From Prunus persica (lineage: Eukaryota; Streptophyta; Magnoliopsida; Rosales; Rosaceae): a stretch of DNA of 64,000 bases. The DNA lies in assembly GCF_000346465.2 (NCBI RefSeq), contig NC_034009.1, forward strand, positions 46,282,240 through 46,346,239, in the 5' to 3' direction. The number at the start of each line of letters is the position of its first letter. Within the stretch, counting starts at the first letter, position 1. The notes under the pieces are model-generated. The model did no database searches. It had not been told where the DNA came from and worked only from the letters and a program-made list of their open reading frames with translations. The translations under genes were made by a program, and so were the position numbers. This document shows, in pieces, positions 46,001-57,374 of this stretch.

Positions 46001-46690
46001 CATCATTATCGTGTGGACATCTTTATTCAAATCATTGAGTGGCAACTTACGGAATTAAATCATCGCTTCAGTGAGGTAAATACTAAGTTACTTCTTTGTT
46101 TGACATGTTTGAGTCCGGATAATTCTTTCAGAGCTTTTGACAAACAAAAACTACTTCGTTTTGCTGAATTTTATCCTCAAGATTTTAATCCCCGAGATCT
46201 CTTGGGACTTGAAGATCAACTTGAGATTTATATTAATCATATGCATACGATGACTGATTTTTCTCAATTGAAATGGATTGGTAGCTTTGCAAGAAAAATG
46301 GTGGAGAAAGGGTTGCATAGAACATATAATTATGTTTATTTGCTTCTCACATTAGCCTTAACTTTACCGGTTGCAACCGCTTTTGTGGAGAGAGCATTTT
46401 CTGCTATGAATATTGTGAAAGGTCCACTTCGCAACAGAATGGGAGATCAATGGTTGAGTGATAGCTTACTTGTTTATATTGAGAGAGATGTGTTTGCTTG
46501 TATTGCTAATGAAACTATAATGTCACGTTTTCAGAATATGAAAACTCGTTGTGGACAATTGTAATGTGGTTTTTTCTATTAATGATGAATTAAAATATTA
46601 TCGTTTCATTTCTATGGGTGCATTTTGTATAAAAAAAATTTAACCTTTAGAGGTTGACCCCTGGAAGGAAATTTCCTGGATCCGCTATTG
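43038..46690 (+). mobile_element. hAT DNA transposon, full length but inactivated
   Basis: Terminal inverted repeats are visible: CAAAGGCGGATCCA at the left, and CAATAGCGGATCCA as the reverse complement of the right end, 12 of 14 matching. They are flanked by an 8-bp target duplication, GGGACAGC (43030-43037) and AGGACAGC (46691-46698), 7 of 8 identical. Longer subterminal homology is also inverted: GACCCTTGCAACCTCTGAAA on the left, TTTAGAGGTTGACCCCTGG on the right. An 8-bp duplication and a hAT transposase reading frame agree on the superfamily. The 1.1 kb between the left end and the transposase is non-coding and includes repeated TTTGAATAAATTAGGG-like motifs. Confidence 0.93.
44179..46564 (+). 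pseudogene. hAT transposase (TTF-type zinc finger, DUF4371, dimerisation domain)
   Basis: The frame starts MERYFKRRFAST, has a Ser-rich N-terminus, then a TTF-type zinc finger region (YDRRLNVKWFDEFDWLEY ... AFCFYCYLF), the DUF4371/RNase-H-like body (LLVDGSRDVSVKEQMAMVFH, PGDTRWNSHYGTLLSI), and the C-terminal dimerisation segment (LPVATAFVERAFSAMNIVK, LLVYIERDVF). Three lesions are visible. A stop (TAA at 45253-45255) interrupts the conserved RG-x-GYDGASNM; a frameshift lies near 45875-45880; another stop (TAA at about 45893-45895) falls in LLD-x-VSSFCVKHD. The element therefore cannot encode its own transposase. Confidence 0.92.
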
Positions 46691-46698
46691 AGGACAGC

Positions 46699-46978
46699 GG
46701 CCCACTACTAGCAACATTGATATTATCCCTAACTTTACCACCTATAAAGCCCAGTATGTGAGGTTTTATCACAAAAAAGCCTCGTTGATGTTAGTAGTAG
46801 AACCATTCATTATATATTTTATTTTAAGCTATGATGTGCTATGATGTGTTATGATGTGGGACTTATATTCTTCAACAGTTTTGTGCTATGATGTGTTAGT
46901 TTTTCTTTGATAACAAAGTGAACTATTGTTCTTGGTTATTTTCGTCCACATTATTATCTTTCTTCATATATATTGCAG
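46699..46978. other. Short spacer with GCTATGATGTG repeats
   Basis: Between the hAT element and the NEP1 relic, the string GCTATGATGTG or GTTATGATGTG occurs four times (about 46830-46895). I see no coding exon here. Confidence 0.5.
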
Positions 46979-47656
46979 CACAATTATTGCGAAAGTTCAG
47001 GATTAAATCCCAGGGTCGACGTGAAAGACTCTTGCGTGTGGTTAAGAACCCTGTAGATCAGCATTTACCTTCCAATTCCCTCAAGATAGGTAAGCCTCAA
47101 ATAAAATAATGTGCACGGTTCTGTTTTCATTTAAAAGCTTCTTTGACAGAAAACATCTGTCGCTTCATGCCTTTCCATGAGTTCGCAGAAGGCAGTTGAC
47201 TTAAGGGATTATGTTTGCATTACACATTTGGTATTAGATTAGGTGTTTGGTTCATTACTTCATTTACTAATCTGAAGTTCAGGTTGGTGCAATGGCTCAT
47301 GACACAATCGATAGTGATTTCATATCAAGTTATGCCTCTCATAACTTATCTTCGTCTTTTGAGTTGTACTTTCGGAAGAAAAAAAAAAATTTTAAGCAAT
47401 ACATTTTGCATAAACATTGCAGAGGGTGAACACCGCAAGCAGTCTTGGCCAGTCTGATGGTTTCTTTGATTGCCATGATATTGTTTTAGGTTTTTTTTTT
47501 CCTCTTCATGGCAAAAGCTCTTATATTGTTTTTCTTTATGATTTTGTTTGTTAATAAATCTGTTTGTGTGCTTGCAGTTTCTGATCATCCGCTGAGTGCT
47601 GTGGTTTGCCTGAAAAGGATAAGTACAGCATTGCCCAGGAAGTGGAATATTTTGTA
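46979..47656 (+). pseudogene. Ribosome biogenesis methyltransferase NEP1/EMG1, 3' part only
   Basis: Four exon pieces match the C-terminal half of NEP1/EMG1, the SPOUT-family pseudouridine N1-methyltransferase of 18S rRNA maturation: QLLRKFRIKSQGRRERLLRV ... DQHLPSNSLKIG (46979-47089), SSQKAVDLRDYV (about 47175-47214), VGAMAHDTIDSDFISSY (about 47284-47332) and VSDHPLSAVVCLKRISTALP ending RKWNIL-stop (about 47579-47656). Borders such as CAAGATAG|GTAAG and GCTTGCAG|TTTC are canonical. No N-terminal exon (first ~60% of the protein) is found upstream, even beyond the hAT element. Residues before the AVDLRDYV piece and after the GAMAH piece do not match the family well. It is most likely a truncated pseudogene. 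Confidence 0.8.
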
Positions 47657-49928
47657 AATCAACTAGGATGGTGTCTGCACAACAAGAAACAATTTTCGTA
47701 TTGTGAATCGAATTTTGCATCTTTTTGCGTAGATTTTGTTTACTTTATGTTGCATACACATATGTAGTATGAACCAAGGTCTTAAATATCGATAGTTTCG
47801 GAAATATCGGTGGTTCAAAAACACAGAAATATCGATGGAAATATCGGGAAAATATCGATATCGATAAAAATTAGATAAAAACCACAAAAATTGTGATAAA
47901 TACATGGAAATTTTTAATGAAACTTAAGAAGAAGTTTATTTAGTCAATCATCTATTATTTTGACACAAAAAATTAGAAGGAAATGCATTGCATAGTGGGT
48001 TTGAGTGATTTAAGTTGATTATATTGCGAGCTGACAAACTCCGTGACTTAGAAAATATGGAGTGATTAATGAAGAGAATTAAACACCCCATAGTAATTGA
48101 TTTATCATTTTTTAGTACAATATTTTACACTTTATAAATTGCATGGTAAGATACATGTGTAACCTTATTTCACATTATTCATTGGACATGGTACATGTTC
48201 TTATATTTATTATTTATCAAAAATTGAAAAATAATTAAACCAACTTGACTTTTCATGAAAATTAGGCACTTTACCATACTTAAAAAATAATAGTGAAGAT
48301 TGAAAATTAACTAATAACATAAATAAATTTATCAAAGGAAGAATTAAGTAGTAAACAAAGAAAATAATTATAGAGATTTAAGTAATTAAGCAACAATTTG
48401 AAGGGAAATTTAGTAATATAAGTACTTATAATGAATAATAAAATAATCAATAACATTAAATGGATTAAATAGAAAAGAAATCAATTATATTAAGTAATTA
48501 AGTAACTGATTAACAATATAAAACAATAAGTAATTATGTTAATTTCTATTTTGAGAAACAGCTCGCATGTATTATAAATACATATTCCATAGCTTATTAT
48601 CACAAAGTGATGACTAGCGTGATGGTTAAGTGGCTGCAGATCTTAGAATGGGGAATGGGTTCAAACCCCTGCATGCGTGAAGTGAGTTTTCTTTAATTTT
48701 TATAGGCGAAATTATCGATTTTTCGTATTGTGGTACGAACGCATAACCTCACATTCACCTCCAAAAAAAAAATGCACGAGTCCGTAATTTATGTACCTTG
48801 TATGAGAAATACATCGACTTCTGTTTCTATAAACCCTAAACTTCATTGAACTGATGAATTTATTCTTGAATTCCTCTTTGGTTGCCAATGGTTTGGTTTC
48901 AATCCGCACCTCTAAAGATAATGAATGAAGAGGATCAATGGCGGTGAGCAAATACACTATACATTACGCAAAAATAATATAAAAGAAGAGTAGTGGGCCC
49001 CACCATCCTACATGTGAGTCAGCAATTTGTCGGCTCATAAAAGTTTTTTTTCTTTCAACAGCAGCGACCAATTTCTACGCAGCACGTGCTAAGATTTGTA
49101 TTGTATATGGGCAGGCAACAATCGCGAGGAGCCCTCCCGTATGTTTGAAATTGAATAATATTATTACTGAAAACAAAAAACATGTTTGAACGGTCGAAAA
49201 TTCAAAATTTTAAACCTACCGGGCCACTTTTGGGTTTTAAATTTCCTATCATGCATCCTATGAATTGAAAAACAGCGTGCTATAAGCAATTAAAATGGAG
49301 GAAAAGGAAAATACCTAAAGGGGGAAAAGATCTAGTCATATTTGGCAAGAATCATTAGTTTTTTGTTTTTGTTTTTAGTATAAGCGATTAGGAGAGTGAG
49401 ATTTTCACAAGCAAATATTCATTGGGTTGGGTGTTTGGAGGTTTCAGATCTTTGCCTAAATAAATGAAGGTTGAAGAATTCAACCAACTGAGTTATACTC
49501 CTTCTGTCTTTTTCTAAATTTACTAAGAACAAAAAATTATTTTATAAAATTGAACACGAAAAAAAAACTCTTTCGATAACAAAAACTACACATTCTATGC
49601 ACTTGAGACAATTATTATGGAGAAGTTAAGAGAAATAGGAAAATAATCGTATTTTTGCTCAAACTCTATTAAACTTTCTTTATTTAGCGTAATTTAAATA
49701 AGGGAATAATGCAACAAAGATTATTCTCCTAAATAATAGATTAAATAGATTATTTTGTTTATTCGGCGCATTTCCAACAAAAGAAAAGAAAAGAAAAAAC
49801 AAATATTTTTGTTCAAATTTAAACAGAAAACTAAAAACTGAAAGGAAAAACGTTAAAAAAAGCTTTTGAATTTTGAAATGACCCCCAAACCCTGAGGCAC
49901 AAGCGCGCCTCCCCACAAAGACACGCTC

Positions 49929-49975
<47 letters not shown>

Positions 49976-49980
49976 TGTTG
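47657..49980. other. Intergenic, ATATCG-rich and tRNA-like repeat DNA
   Basis: About 47786-47875 is dense in ATATCG motifs in a pattern seen at the ends of non-autonomous plant transposons, and 48705-48730 has ATTATCGATTTTTCG, so the span between may be one element. A tRNA-like stretch lies at about 48610-48680. A long CT microsatellite at about 49932-49972 borders the promoter of the next gene. No coding gene is seen. Confidence 0.5.
48614..48669 (+). repeat. tRNA-like (SINE-like) promoter motifs
   Basis: TAGCGTGATGGTTAAGTGG resembles an A box and GGGTTCAAACCCC a B box, about 33 bases apart. This matches the internal pol III promoter layout of tRNAs and tRNA-derived SINEs. A cloverleaf with paired acceptor ends is not evident, so a working tRNA gene is unlikely. 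Confidence 0.4.
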
Positions 49981-49986
49981 AGTCTG

Positions 49987-49995
49987 TATATATAA
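49987..49995 (+). promoter_or_regulatory. TATA box of the F-box/LRR gene
   Basis: TATATATAA lies just after a long CT microsatellite. About 25-35 bases downstream is a GAGAGAGTGAGCCAGGGAGC leader that would be the start of the transcript. A 5' UTR intron appears to run from a donor at 50083 (GATCT|GTAAGC) to the acceptor at 50815, just before the start codon. Confidence 0.65.
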
Positions 49996-50816
49996 TTGTT
50001 GGTTGTTAGGGAGAGAGTGAGCCAGGGAGCCGAAGCCTCTCTCAGATCCCTTCTTCTTTATTCCACATTCAAATTTTGATCTGTAAGCTCCCTCTCTCTC
50101 TCTTTTTTATCCTTGTGTGCTTCATTTGTTTCACAGATTTGCTTCTGCCTCTAACATTGCTACTGATATTAATTGGTATTTTGTTATATCTCTCCTGAAG
50201 GAGCACACTCTACAGCTGATGTTTGAATTGGGTTTCATTTTCTTAATCACTTAGGAACCTAACTGGGAATTTCTCATTTGGGTTCATCCCAAATTGCTCT
50301 AAATCTTCATCTTCTATCTGGGTTTTATAAATTTCTAACAAAAGCTTAATCCAATCTGCACAAGTCATGTAAATTCCGCATTTCCCATATGGATTGTTCC
50401 TAATTTCTTTAGCTTCCTTCGTTTCAGTTACAAGTCTTACGAACTGCATTTTCAATAATTTTGTTTCCTTGAATTATGATTTTCTGTTTATAGAATGATT
50501 ATCTTAGTATTTCTGGGTTTCTTTTGCATCCCAGAAATTAAAGAAACATATTTTATTTTAGTGTTCCCGGGACAAGGAACATTATTAAATGCTGAGCACA
50601 AGTCACTAATCTCAAGAGTCAAGAGTGCTTCAAAGAGTACAGATTTCCTTTACATCGCCAGTGCCTGGTCATAATAACTAAATATTATTGACCAATCTTA
50701 TTTCTCTCTGAAACTGTACTAATTCTGTAGTATTAATTAGTTTTGTCAAGTTTTTAACTTAAGGTAGTAAGTATCTTGGTAATGACTGCTAAATGTTTGA
50801 TTGCTGTCCTCACAGA

Positions 50817-52316
50817 ATGGACTCTCTCCCTGATGCTATTGTTCAATACATATTGTCGCATATGAATAATGCCCGAGACGTTGCAATATGTAATTGTGTA
50901 TCCAAACGATGGAAGGACTCAATCCCTTATATAAGGAGCCTTTACTTCCCCAGAAACTCCTTTGATAACCATTTAGGCAGAGACAGCCCTGATGACATTG
51001 TATTGAAGATGATTTCTCTGATTGAAAAATTAGAAAATCTGGTTGTGTATAGCCCATTCTCAGCTGCTGGCCTTGCTTCGTGGTTAATGCTCATAGGTCC
51101 AACTCTTAGGTATCTTGAGCTCCGAATGGACAATCTTGCTGAACAGCAGGCCTGTCATGAAATCCCTTCAAAATTGGATTGCTTAATAGCTGCAGAAAAT
51201 TTGGAGTCTTTAAAACTTTGGGGAGTCTTAATGACCCGCTCCCCCAATTGGGATGTCTTCCAGAAACTCAGTAACCTTGAAATTGTTGGTGCAAGATTGG
51301 AGGATCCTGCGTTATCAACTGTGCTTCAGGCTTGTCCTAATCTGACCAACTTGTTGCTGCTTGGTTGTGAAGGAGTGAGATCAGTTTCGATCGAGTTGCC
51401 ATATCTGGAGCAGTGCAAGTTGGATTTTTATGGCCTGGGAAACTGCTCATTTTCCATGGAGTGCCCAAAAATTAAAGTGCTTGAGGTGCAAGGTTGCAGT
51501 TGGATTCGGGTTCGTGAGGCAAAGTATTTGAGGAATCTTTCGATTGCCAATAATGCAGGTAATAACTGGTTACAAGCTTACCTTGGATGACTTGAAAAAA
51601 GTACAGTATTGGGTGCAGTTAATTTCTTTTTCGCCCAAGAGGCCGTTTCCTTATTGCTGTGAATTATAGTAATGACTCATTTATCTTTGTGTTTTCTGGT
51701 GTGTTTTTAGGGAGAGTCTACATGGTTGATTTTGAAAAACTTGGGGCTCTGGAGTTCTTATCCATTAGGGGTGTCCAGTGGTGTTGGGACGCAATAAGCA
51801 ATATGCTTCAATGGGCAAGTGAAGTGAAGCACCTATTTATGAAGGTGGAATTCACAGGGGATTTTGAAACCCTTCAACCTTTTCCAGAGGTTGACTTCGT
51901 TGATTTTTTCAATAACCATCCCAAGCTGCAAAAGTTTGATATCCATGGAGCCATGTTTGCTGCTCTTTGTCAGAAGAACAGTCTGAAAAATGTAAGTCGA
52001 TACTATTTTGTAACTTTGCTATTTCAATTTAGGTCAATCTTCAAGGTAATAATTGAGTTTATATTTCTGTTTTTATCAGGTTGATTCAGGATTTGCAATT
52101 CCTTGTCTGGAAGAAGTGGTGATCACCGTGAGATCACCACTGAATGCTGAACAGAAAATGAGCACTCTTGAGTCCTTGTTGAAGTATGGGAAGAATCTAA
52201 AGGCAATTGTAATAAAGATTCTTCAGATGAAGAGCAGTCATAGCAGTGCAGATGATTTCTTCGATGAGATTTGCAGGTTTAGATACATGAACCGCAAGAT
52301 AGTTAGAATAGAATAA
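50817..52316 (+). CDS. F-box/LRR-repeat protein (At1g67190 type)
   Basis: Three coding exons, 50817-51558, 51711-51991 and 52080-52316, in agreeing phases, give 419 residues. The F-box opens the protein (MDSLPDAIVQYILSHMNNAR ... VCNCVSKRW-type core at about 1-42). Leucine-rich repeat-like segments follow: LRYLELRMDNL, LESLKLWGVL, LSNLEIVGARL, LTNLLLLGCEGV, IKVLEVQGCSW and LEFLSIRGVQW. It should act as a substrate receptor of an SCF ubiquitin ligase. The arrangement matches the conserved single-copy F-box/LRR protein typified by Arabidopsis At1g67190 (reported as MEE66). An in-frame ATG eight codons upstream lies across the acceptor and is not used in this model. It is intact and likely functional; its target is unknown. 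Confidence 0.92.
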
Positions 52317-53642
52317 AGCTCGCTCGGGGACTTCCTGATTTTTCCTTCTTTACTCACTTCATTCCTTTAATTCTCTGATTACAGCATGACTGCTAATTTG
52401 ATTGAACTATGATCATTCTTAATGGTTTCAAAATTGAGTTTGTTAGCTTTAATTTACACCGCCAAGTATGTTCTATGTTTTTGCTATATTTTCACCTAAG
52501 TTATGGATGTAACTGTTGTCTGTTGAGAAAGTTGAATGCAGCTAATCCTTACCTAATAAAAACCTAATAAAAGTGAACAGCTAAATTTGTGTTAACGGTG
52601 TAATTGGTTTGTAATTGATTCTTTGATTGAGGAACTCTTGGTTCCAGTTAAGGGGTGGATATAGGGCAAAAGCCATTAAAGTAGGAAACAAAGTCATCTG
52701 TGTTTTTAGAGGTGGCATGGATTGGGATCAGATCCAGGGTCCAGTTTTATTCAATTCTTGGTTACATTGGATGGAATCAAGCCCTAGACCTATCCTAATC
52801 CTAACCCGTTGTCCCACCTCATCACTTAGGCTAACACCAAGAGCTTCAATGCATTTAGGATTCAATCGAGTCAAATTGCGGATTTTAATTCAAAAAAAAT
52901 TCATGGAACAATAGAAATGCTTCATTTGGATTAATCATGAAGCAAAGTGCAAAACTCACGTTCAGCTGCCTCTTCTAAGCATCCTCTGTTGGCTACCTTT
53001 ATTTGCCTCCTGAGCAAAGGTGTTTCCCCCCTTTTTTATATAATTAATTTATTTGCTAGGACTGAAATTGCCAATCCTATCTCAGATGTAACCAACTTTA
53101 TACAACCATGTTCTTATGTATCTCATCACCTGACGAGAGAATAGGAACATGGTTGTGTTAGGGAAGTTTTTCCCTTCATGGAAATAGCCATTTGCTATGT
53201 CAAATTTCTACTTCACAGGCAATATGAAGTGATGGACACCAAATTTGTCCTAGAGTTCAAGTTATCCGAAATATCGAAGCGACCGTACATTGATGCACAT
53301 CAAATGGTTCAGTAAAGACTCATTAAGAGGTTCCTTGACAACGACTTTTGCTTCATCTTGGCCAACACTACACAATTTTGAACCTCAACAAAGCCAATGC
53401 ATAAGGAAGAGCTAAAGTGAATGCATATCAATTACCCAGTTAACAAAGTATCTATTGGTACACAAGAAATTCAAACTATCATTATTTCCTGAAAATTTAT
53501 TGCTTTTCCTTTCTCAAATTTCTCTTTCGACCAAAACAAGAAAACTGCCAGTCTGTCTACTCATAGTTTACATTACTTTGTCTTAAAATTTTCCTTTTCT
53601 ATTTCACTTTTTGTCTAGAAAGAAAAATTCGGGTAGAAGAAT
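52317..53642. other. Convergent 3' flanks, no gene recognised
   Basis: The region between the F-box/LRR stop and the stop of the oppositely oriented p24 gene holds both 3' UTRs. The open frames at 52627-52914 show no family features. Confidence 0.55.
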
Positions 53643-55992
53643 TTAAATAAGCTTCTTCTTTTGGAAAAATTGCTTCAGGTGCAATAACTGCAGACCTGAA
53701 ACTCCAATGCAGACGCCCAAGGACATCATGCTAAACCACGCCACCCTTGTGTTTGTTCGTTCACTTAAATTCCTCATATCCGCTTCTCTGAGTATATCCA
53801 AGATAAAACAACGAATAAATTACAACAGAAATAGACATGCTGAATGAATTCTTATTAGGAACGCAAAGATTACCTGCCCTTGATATAAAGTAGATTATCG
53901 TGGATGGCCTCCACTGCCCCCTCCAGTTTCCGTAGTTCAAGCTCAAGACCCTATATGAGGGCAGATACTTAGAATAAGCACAGTTAAAGGATAATGATGC
54001 CCAAAAGAATATTGATAATCCTGCCCCACAATAACCTATACTAGTGTGAAGACTTGCACTTGATAAGTCAAGAATCAATAGCAAACCATTAGTAGTGGTC
54101 GGAAAGCAAATTTCCGTCACATAAATTTACAGCATTCAATCTAGAAATTCATTTCTATGCCATTGCAGACACCTAAAACTTTAATAAACTTTTCACAACA
54201 GCACTCAGTTCACTACTAATGTCCCTTATCAGATACCAAAATCTTAGCATTAATGAAATGCATAAAACATGTATGTATATATGCATATTAGTAAATAAAA
54301 AAATTAGGTATTTTCCCAGCACTCACCTCAATCTTCTCTTTTCTTGCTACTGAATCCCAATCCTGAGCTGCAATTCCAGTTTTCCAGTCAAGGTTGACAC
54401 TTACCCCACTGCCTCCACGATTATTACTATCAACCCAAAAACATGCCAGGTAGTTACCAGCCTCTTGAGTTGTAAAGGCAAACTGACCATGTGTAGCATT
54501 ATCCCTGTGATGAAGATCGTTCCCGTAAGGCGATGTCACCTACAGAAGCACAAGAACCAAAAGTTACAGGAAAACCACACCAGACGTAAGATGAAAATAC
54601 AATTATACAAGTCAAATATAGAGAAACCGCCAATGTAATTACTTTCCCTTTAAAAATTCATTTTCAGTTTGCCATTAATTTTCCATTTGCAATTTAGGGG
54701 AGTTATCCAGAAGTGAAAAATCAACAGCTTGATTAACTTGACACAACAAAAAAATTTGAGTACGAAGTCACTCAAACCCCTCCTCAAACATCAAGTAACA
54801 ACAGTTTTGAATCTCGTATAAGTATTTAATGTTCTTAGCAATGATGTATCTTTTGTCATTTTGGCTACTATTAGGACTCTAGAGAACCACTGCTAATGCA
54901 TCCTTTTCATTAGCTCCACTGTAAACAAATCTTAGCACAAATGAACCACAACCACTCAGCCAACATTTGCAATACAGGCCAGAGAACCCCTTCCCTGGAT
55001 CAAATATCTCCCACTAAGATGGCCAATGGCCTTCATGTCAATAAAATTTATTCACAGTTTTCTGTGATCTTTAGTGTGCAGCTAACCCAGCAAAAGGTGT
55101 CTAACTAACTCAGAACCTGCAGATCAAAGCCACTGCCTGGACAGTTAACACAGCCAGTATTTGTTCTAGAACCTTTACCAACCACATTGGAAATACTTTC
55201 ACCACAAATGAACAAGGGCTAAGGATGCCATTGTTAGAATACCAATGCAGAGTATCCGATGATGCCTTGATGCATTGTCGTCTATTTACGCTCAACAAGA
55301 AACTGCAGGAAGATTACATTTGAAACAAAATCACATCTAAACAAGAGCAAGCCTCTAGCAATGTGCAAAAATACCGTGCATTGCACATGAATAATATAAG
55401 TCCATAACATGTGCACCACCAGTTGACCCCACTTTTACATAAATCATCATCATCATTATATATATATATATATATATATATATTTCATAAGCAACAAATA
55501 CATACACGCAGAAACAAAAGATACAATTAGCATTTTTCCATTTCCACCATCAATGAGAAAAATGCTAATTGTATCACATTTGAGATCTCTTTTCGTCTTA
55601 ATTTATGCGCATAAGGATAAAAACCAATCAGCTAAATTTTGGGTTTTTCTTTGTTGCTATATTAGTATATGCATTGACAATAGAAATTACAAAAAATAAA
55701 AAAACCATATGTGATAGTTGATTATTATAATTTAAAGGAAAAAGGGGAGATGGGGAGGAGCAAAAGGAGGAAATTTTGGAGCAGCACAGACCTTGACGGA
55801 GATGGTGGGGGAGTGGGAGTGATCGTCGGAAATGACGACGTAGTCGGCCAAAACAACGACGTTGTTCTGGATTTCCTCGGAGACGCACTTTGTACCGGAT
55901 GACGGTAACGTCATCCAAATGGCTTGACCCGTCCGTACCAAACACAGGATGAAGAAGAAGATGATGATGCCCACCGCACTTTTACTCGTCAT
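53643..55992 (-). CDS. p24 delta-family transmembrane emp24-domain protein, copy 1
   Basis: Four exons on the minus strand, 55792-55992, 54327-54539, 53874-53950 and 53643-53787, give 211 residues. p24 proteins are type I membrane cargo receptors cycling between ER and Golgi in COPI and COPII vesicles. A signal peptide ([16 protein letters not shown]) leads into the GOLD domain with its paired cysteines ([10 protein letters not shown] and LACFWV). Next are a coiled-coil neck ([20 protein letters not shown]), a membrane span ([18 protein letters not shown]) and the cytosolic tail FFQKKKLI. The tail has the phenylalanine pair and a KKxx dilysine motif for COPI retrieval, as expected of plant p24 delta. 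Copy 2 lies directly upstream in the same orientation with identical lengths for exons 2-4. A CT microsatellite sits next to the start codon. Confidence 0.94.
55458..55483. repeat. (TA)n microsatellite in intron 1 of p24 copy 1
   Basis: A perfect TA run of about 26 bases follows ATCATCATCATTA. It is likely to be length-polymorphic. Confidence 0.9.
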
Positions 55993-55997
55993 CGTAA

Positions 55998-56040
<43 letters not shown>

Positions 56041-57374
56041 CTCACTCCCTCCCTCAGTTTTTCTCTGTTTCTTGGGTTTCAAAACGGAGGAGATTAACAT
56101 AAGAAAGTAATCAAAGCAAGAAACAATATAAATGCGCATAAATGTATAAAATAAAAGGAAAGGAAACAACATAAATGTCCCACAGGGCTACATTGATGGT
56201 ATGGCCCAAAAGGCATTGATGGGCCTTGGATTAAAGTAACTAAAGCCCAAGATTTCATGAAGCATAATGCGCTCGCCTCGGGCCAAAACGACTTTAGCAA
56301 TGCTTTTGAGCAATCTAGGTCACGTTTGGTGCCTAAAATTGGATTAGATTAGACAACTCACTAGATTCAAGGTATGCTAAATGAAGAAATAGAGGAAAAC
56401 GTTTAAATTTTGTTTAAATTGAAGGTAACATACCTTGAATCTTGTGAGGAATCTAATCCAAAGCAATATAATCTAATCCAACCCTAAGCATCAACGTGGC
56501 CATAGGGTCACACTTGCTTACGTGGGATTCATGCGCCATGGTTTATGATGACGGCTCCTTGCTAATAGGGAAATAGCCTTGATTTCCCATGAACCAAGAA
56601 ACCTTTTCTTATGCCTACCCTTATCAAACATAAATCAAACTCACCGTAAGGGTAAGTGGCTGCATAGAGAAAGGCATGTCTACCTGGTTTGCGAGATCCC
56701 CAACCTGATTAGTTCATTGGCCATGTGAAGTTAAAAACTACCCTTTTGCATCTCCTTCCTCCTCAATAATTACGCAAAGCCAACAAACCTAATGTGCTCA
56801 TCCTCTTCTTTTCTTGGCAAAACATACCAGTAACTTCCCTTCAATCTTTTCTTGGCAAACCATACCAGTAATCTGCTCTCTTTGAGCCATGTCTTGTCTT
56901 CGTAAGGTCTTTATCTTGGGGAGTTCAATTTGGTAGTAATTTTTGAGCGACCAAGAAAATTCTCACGATCTAATCCCCCATGGTATACAAGACCTCGAAA
57001 TACATCTCATATACGCAGTGCTTGCTGGGCAATACCAGGTGGCTTACCGTACCTGTGGTTGAAAACTAAACAGTTCCTATCTTTTCAGATTCTCTAGAAG
57101 GCAACAAAGCTAGCATACATTAGTTTACTGGTTGACAACTCATGCTTGAGCTTGGTCAGCACTAGGCAATTCTGTATTTTAGCAAGGCAATCAGAGATCA
57201 CTTATACAATACTCAGTCAACTAAAATCTATTAACTATTTTCCCTTTCTCAAGTCTCTTTCGAAAAAAAGGGGGAAACTGACGTTCTGTGAAATAATAGG
57301 TTACATTACATGGCATTCAAATTTTGTTTTCTCAATATCATTTTCATCTACATAGATAACTAGTGTGGCATAAC
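55993..57374. other. Intergenic between the two p24 genes
   Basis: It contains the promoter of p24 copy 1 (with a CT run at about 56002-56038) and the 3' flank of copy 2. I see no other gene. The region around 56330-56480 has an imperfect inverted repeat: GATTAGATTAGAC with ATTCAAGGTATGCTAAAT, against GGTAACATACCTTGAATC with AATCTAATCCAA. It may be a small MITE. Confidence 0.55.
56325..56490. mobile_element. Possible small fold-back element
   Basis: CTAGATTCAAGGTATGCTAA reads as an approximate reverse complement of TAACATACCTTGAATCTTGT, about 75 bases apart. The outer TTTGGTGCCTAAAATTGGAT and AATCTAATCCAACCCTAAGC are roughly inverted too. Together they suggest a hairpin-forming MITE of about 150 bp. 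A target duplication is not resolved. Confidence 0.45.

Noticed and set aside
52627..52914. A 95-codon plus-strand frame
   Set aside because: No domain or splice support; located in the 3' flank between convergent genes.
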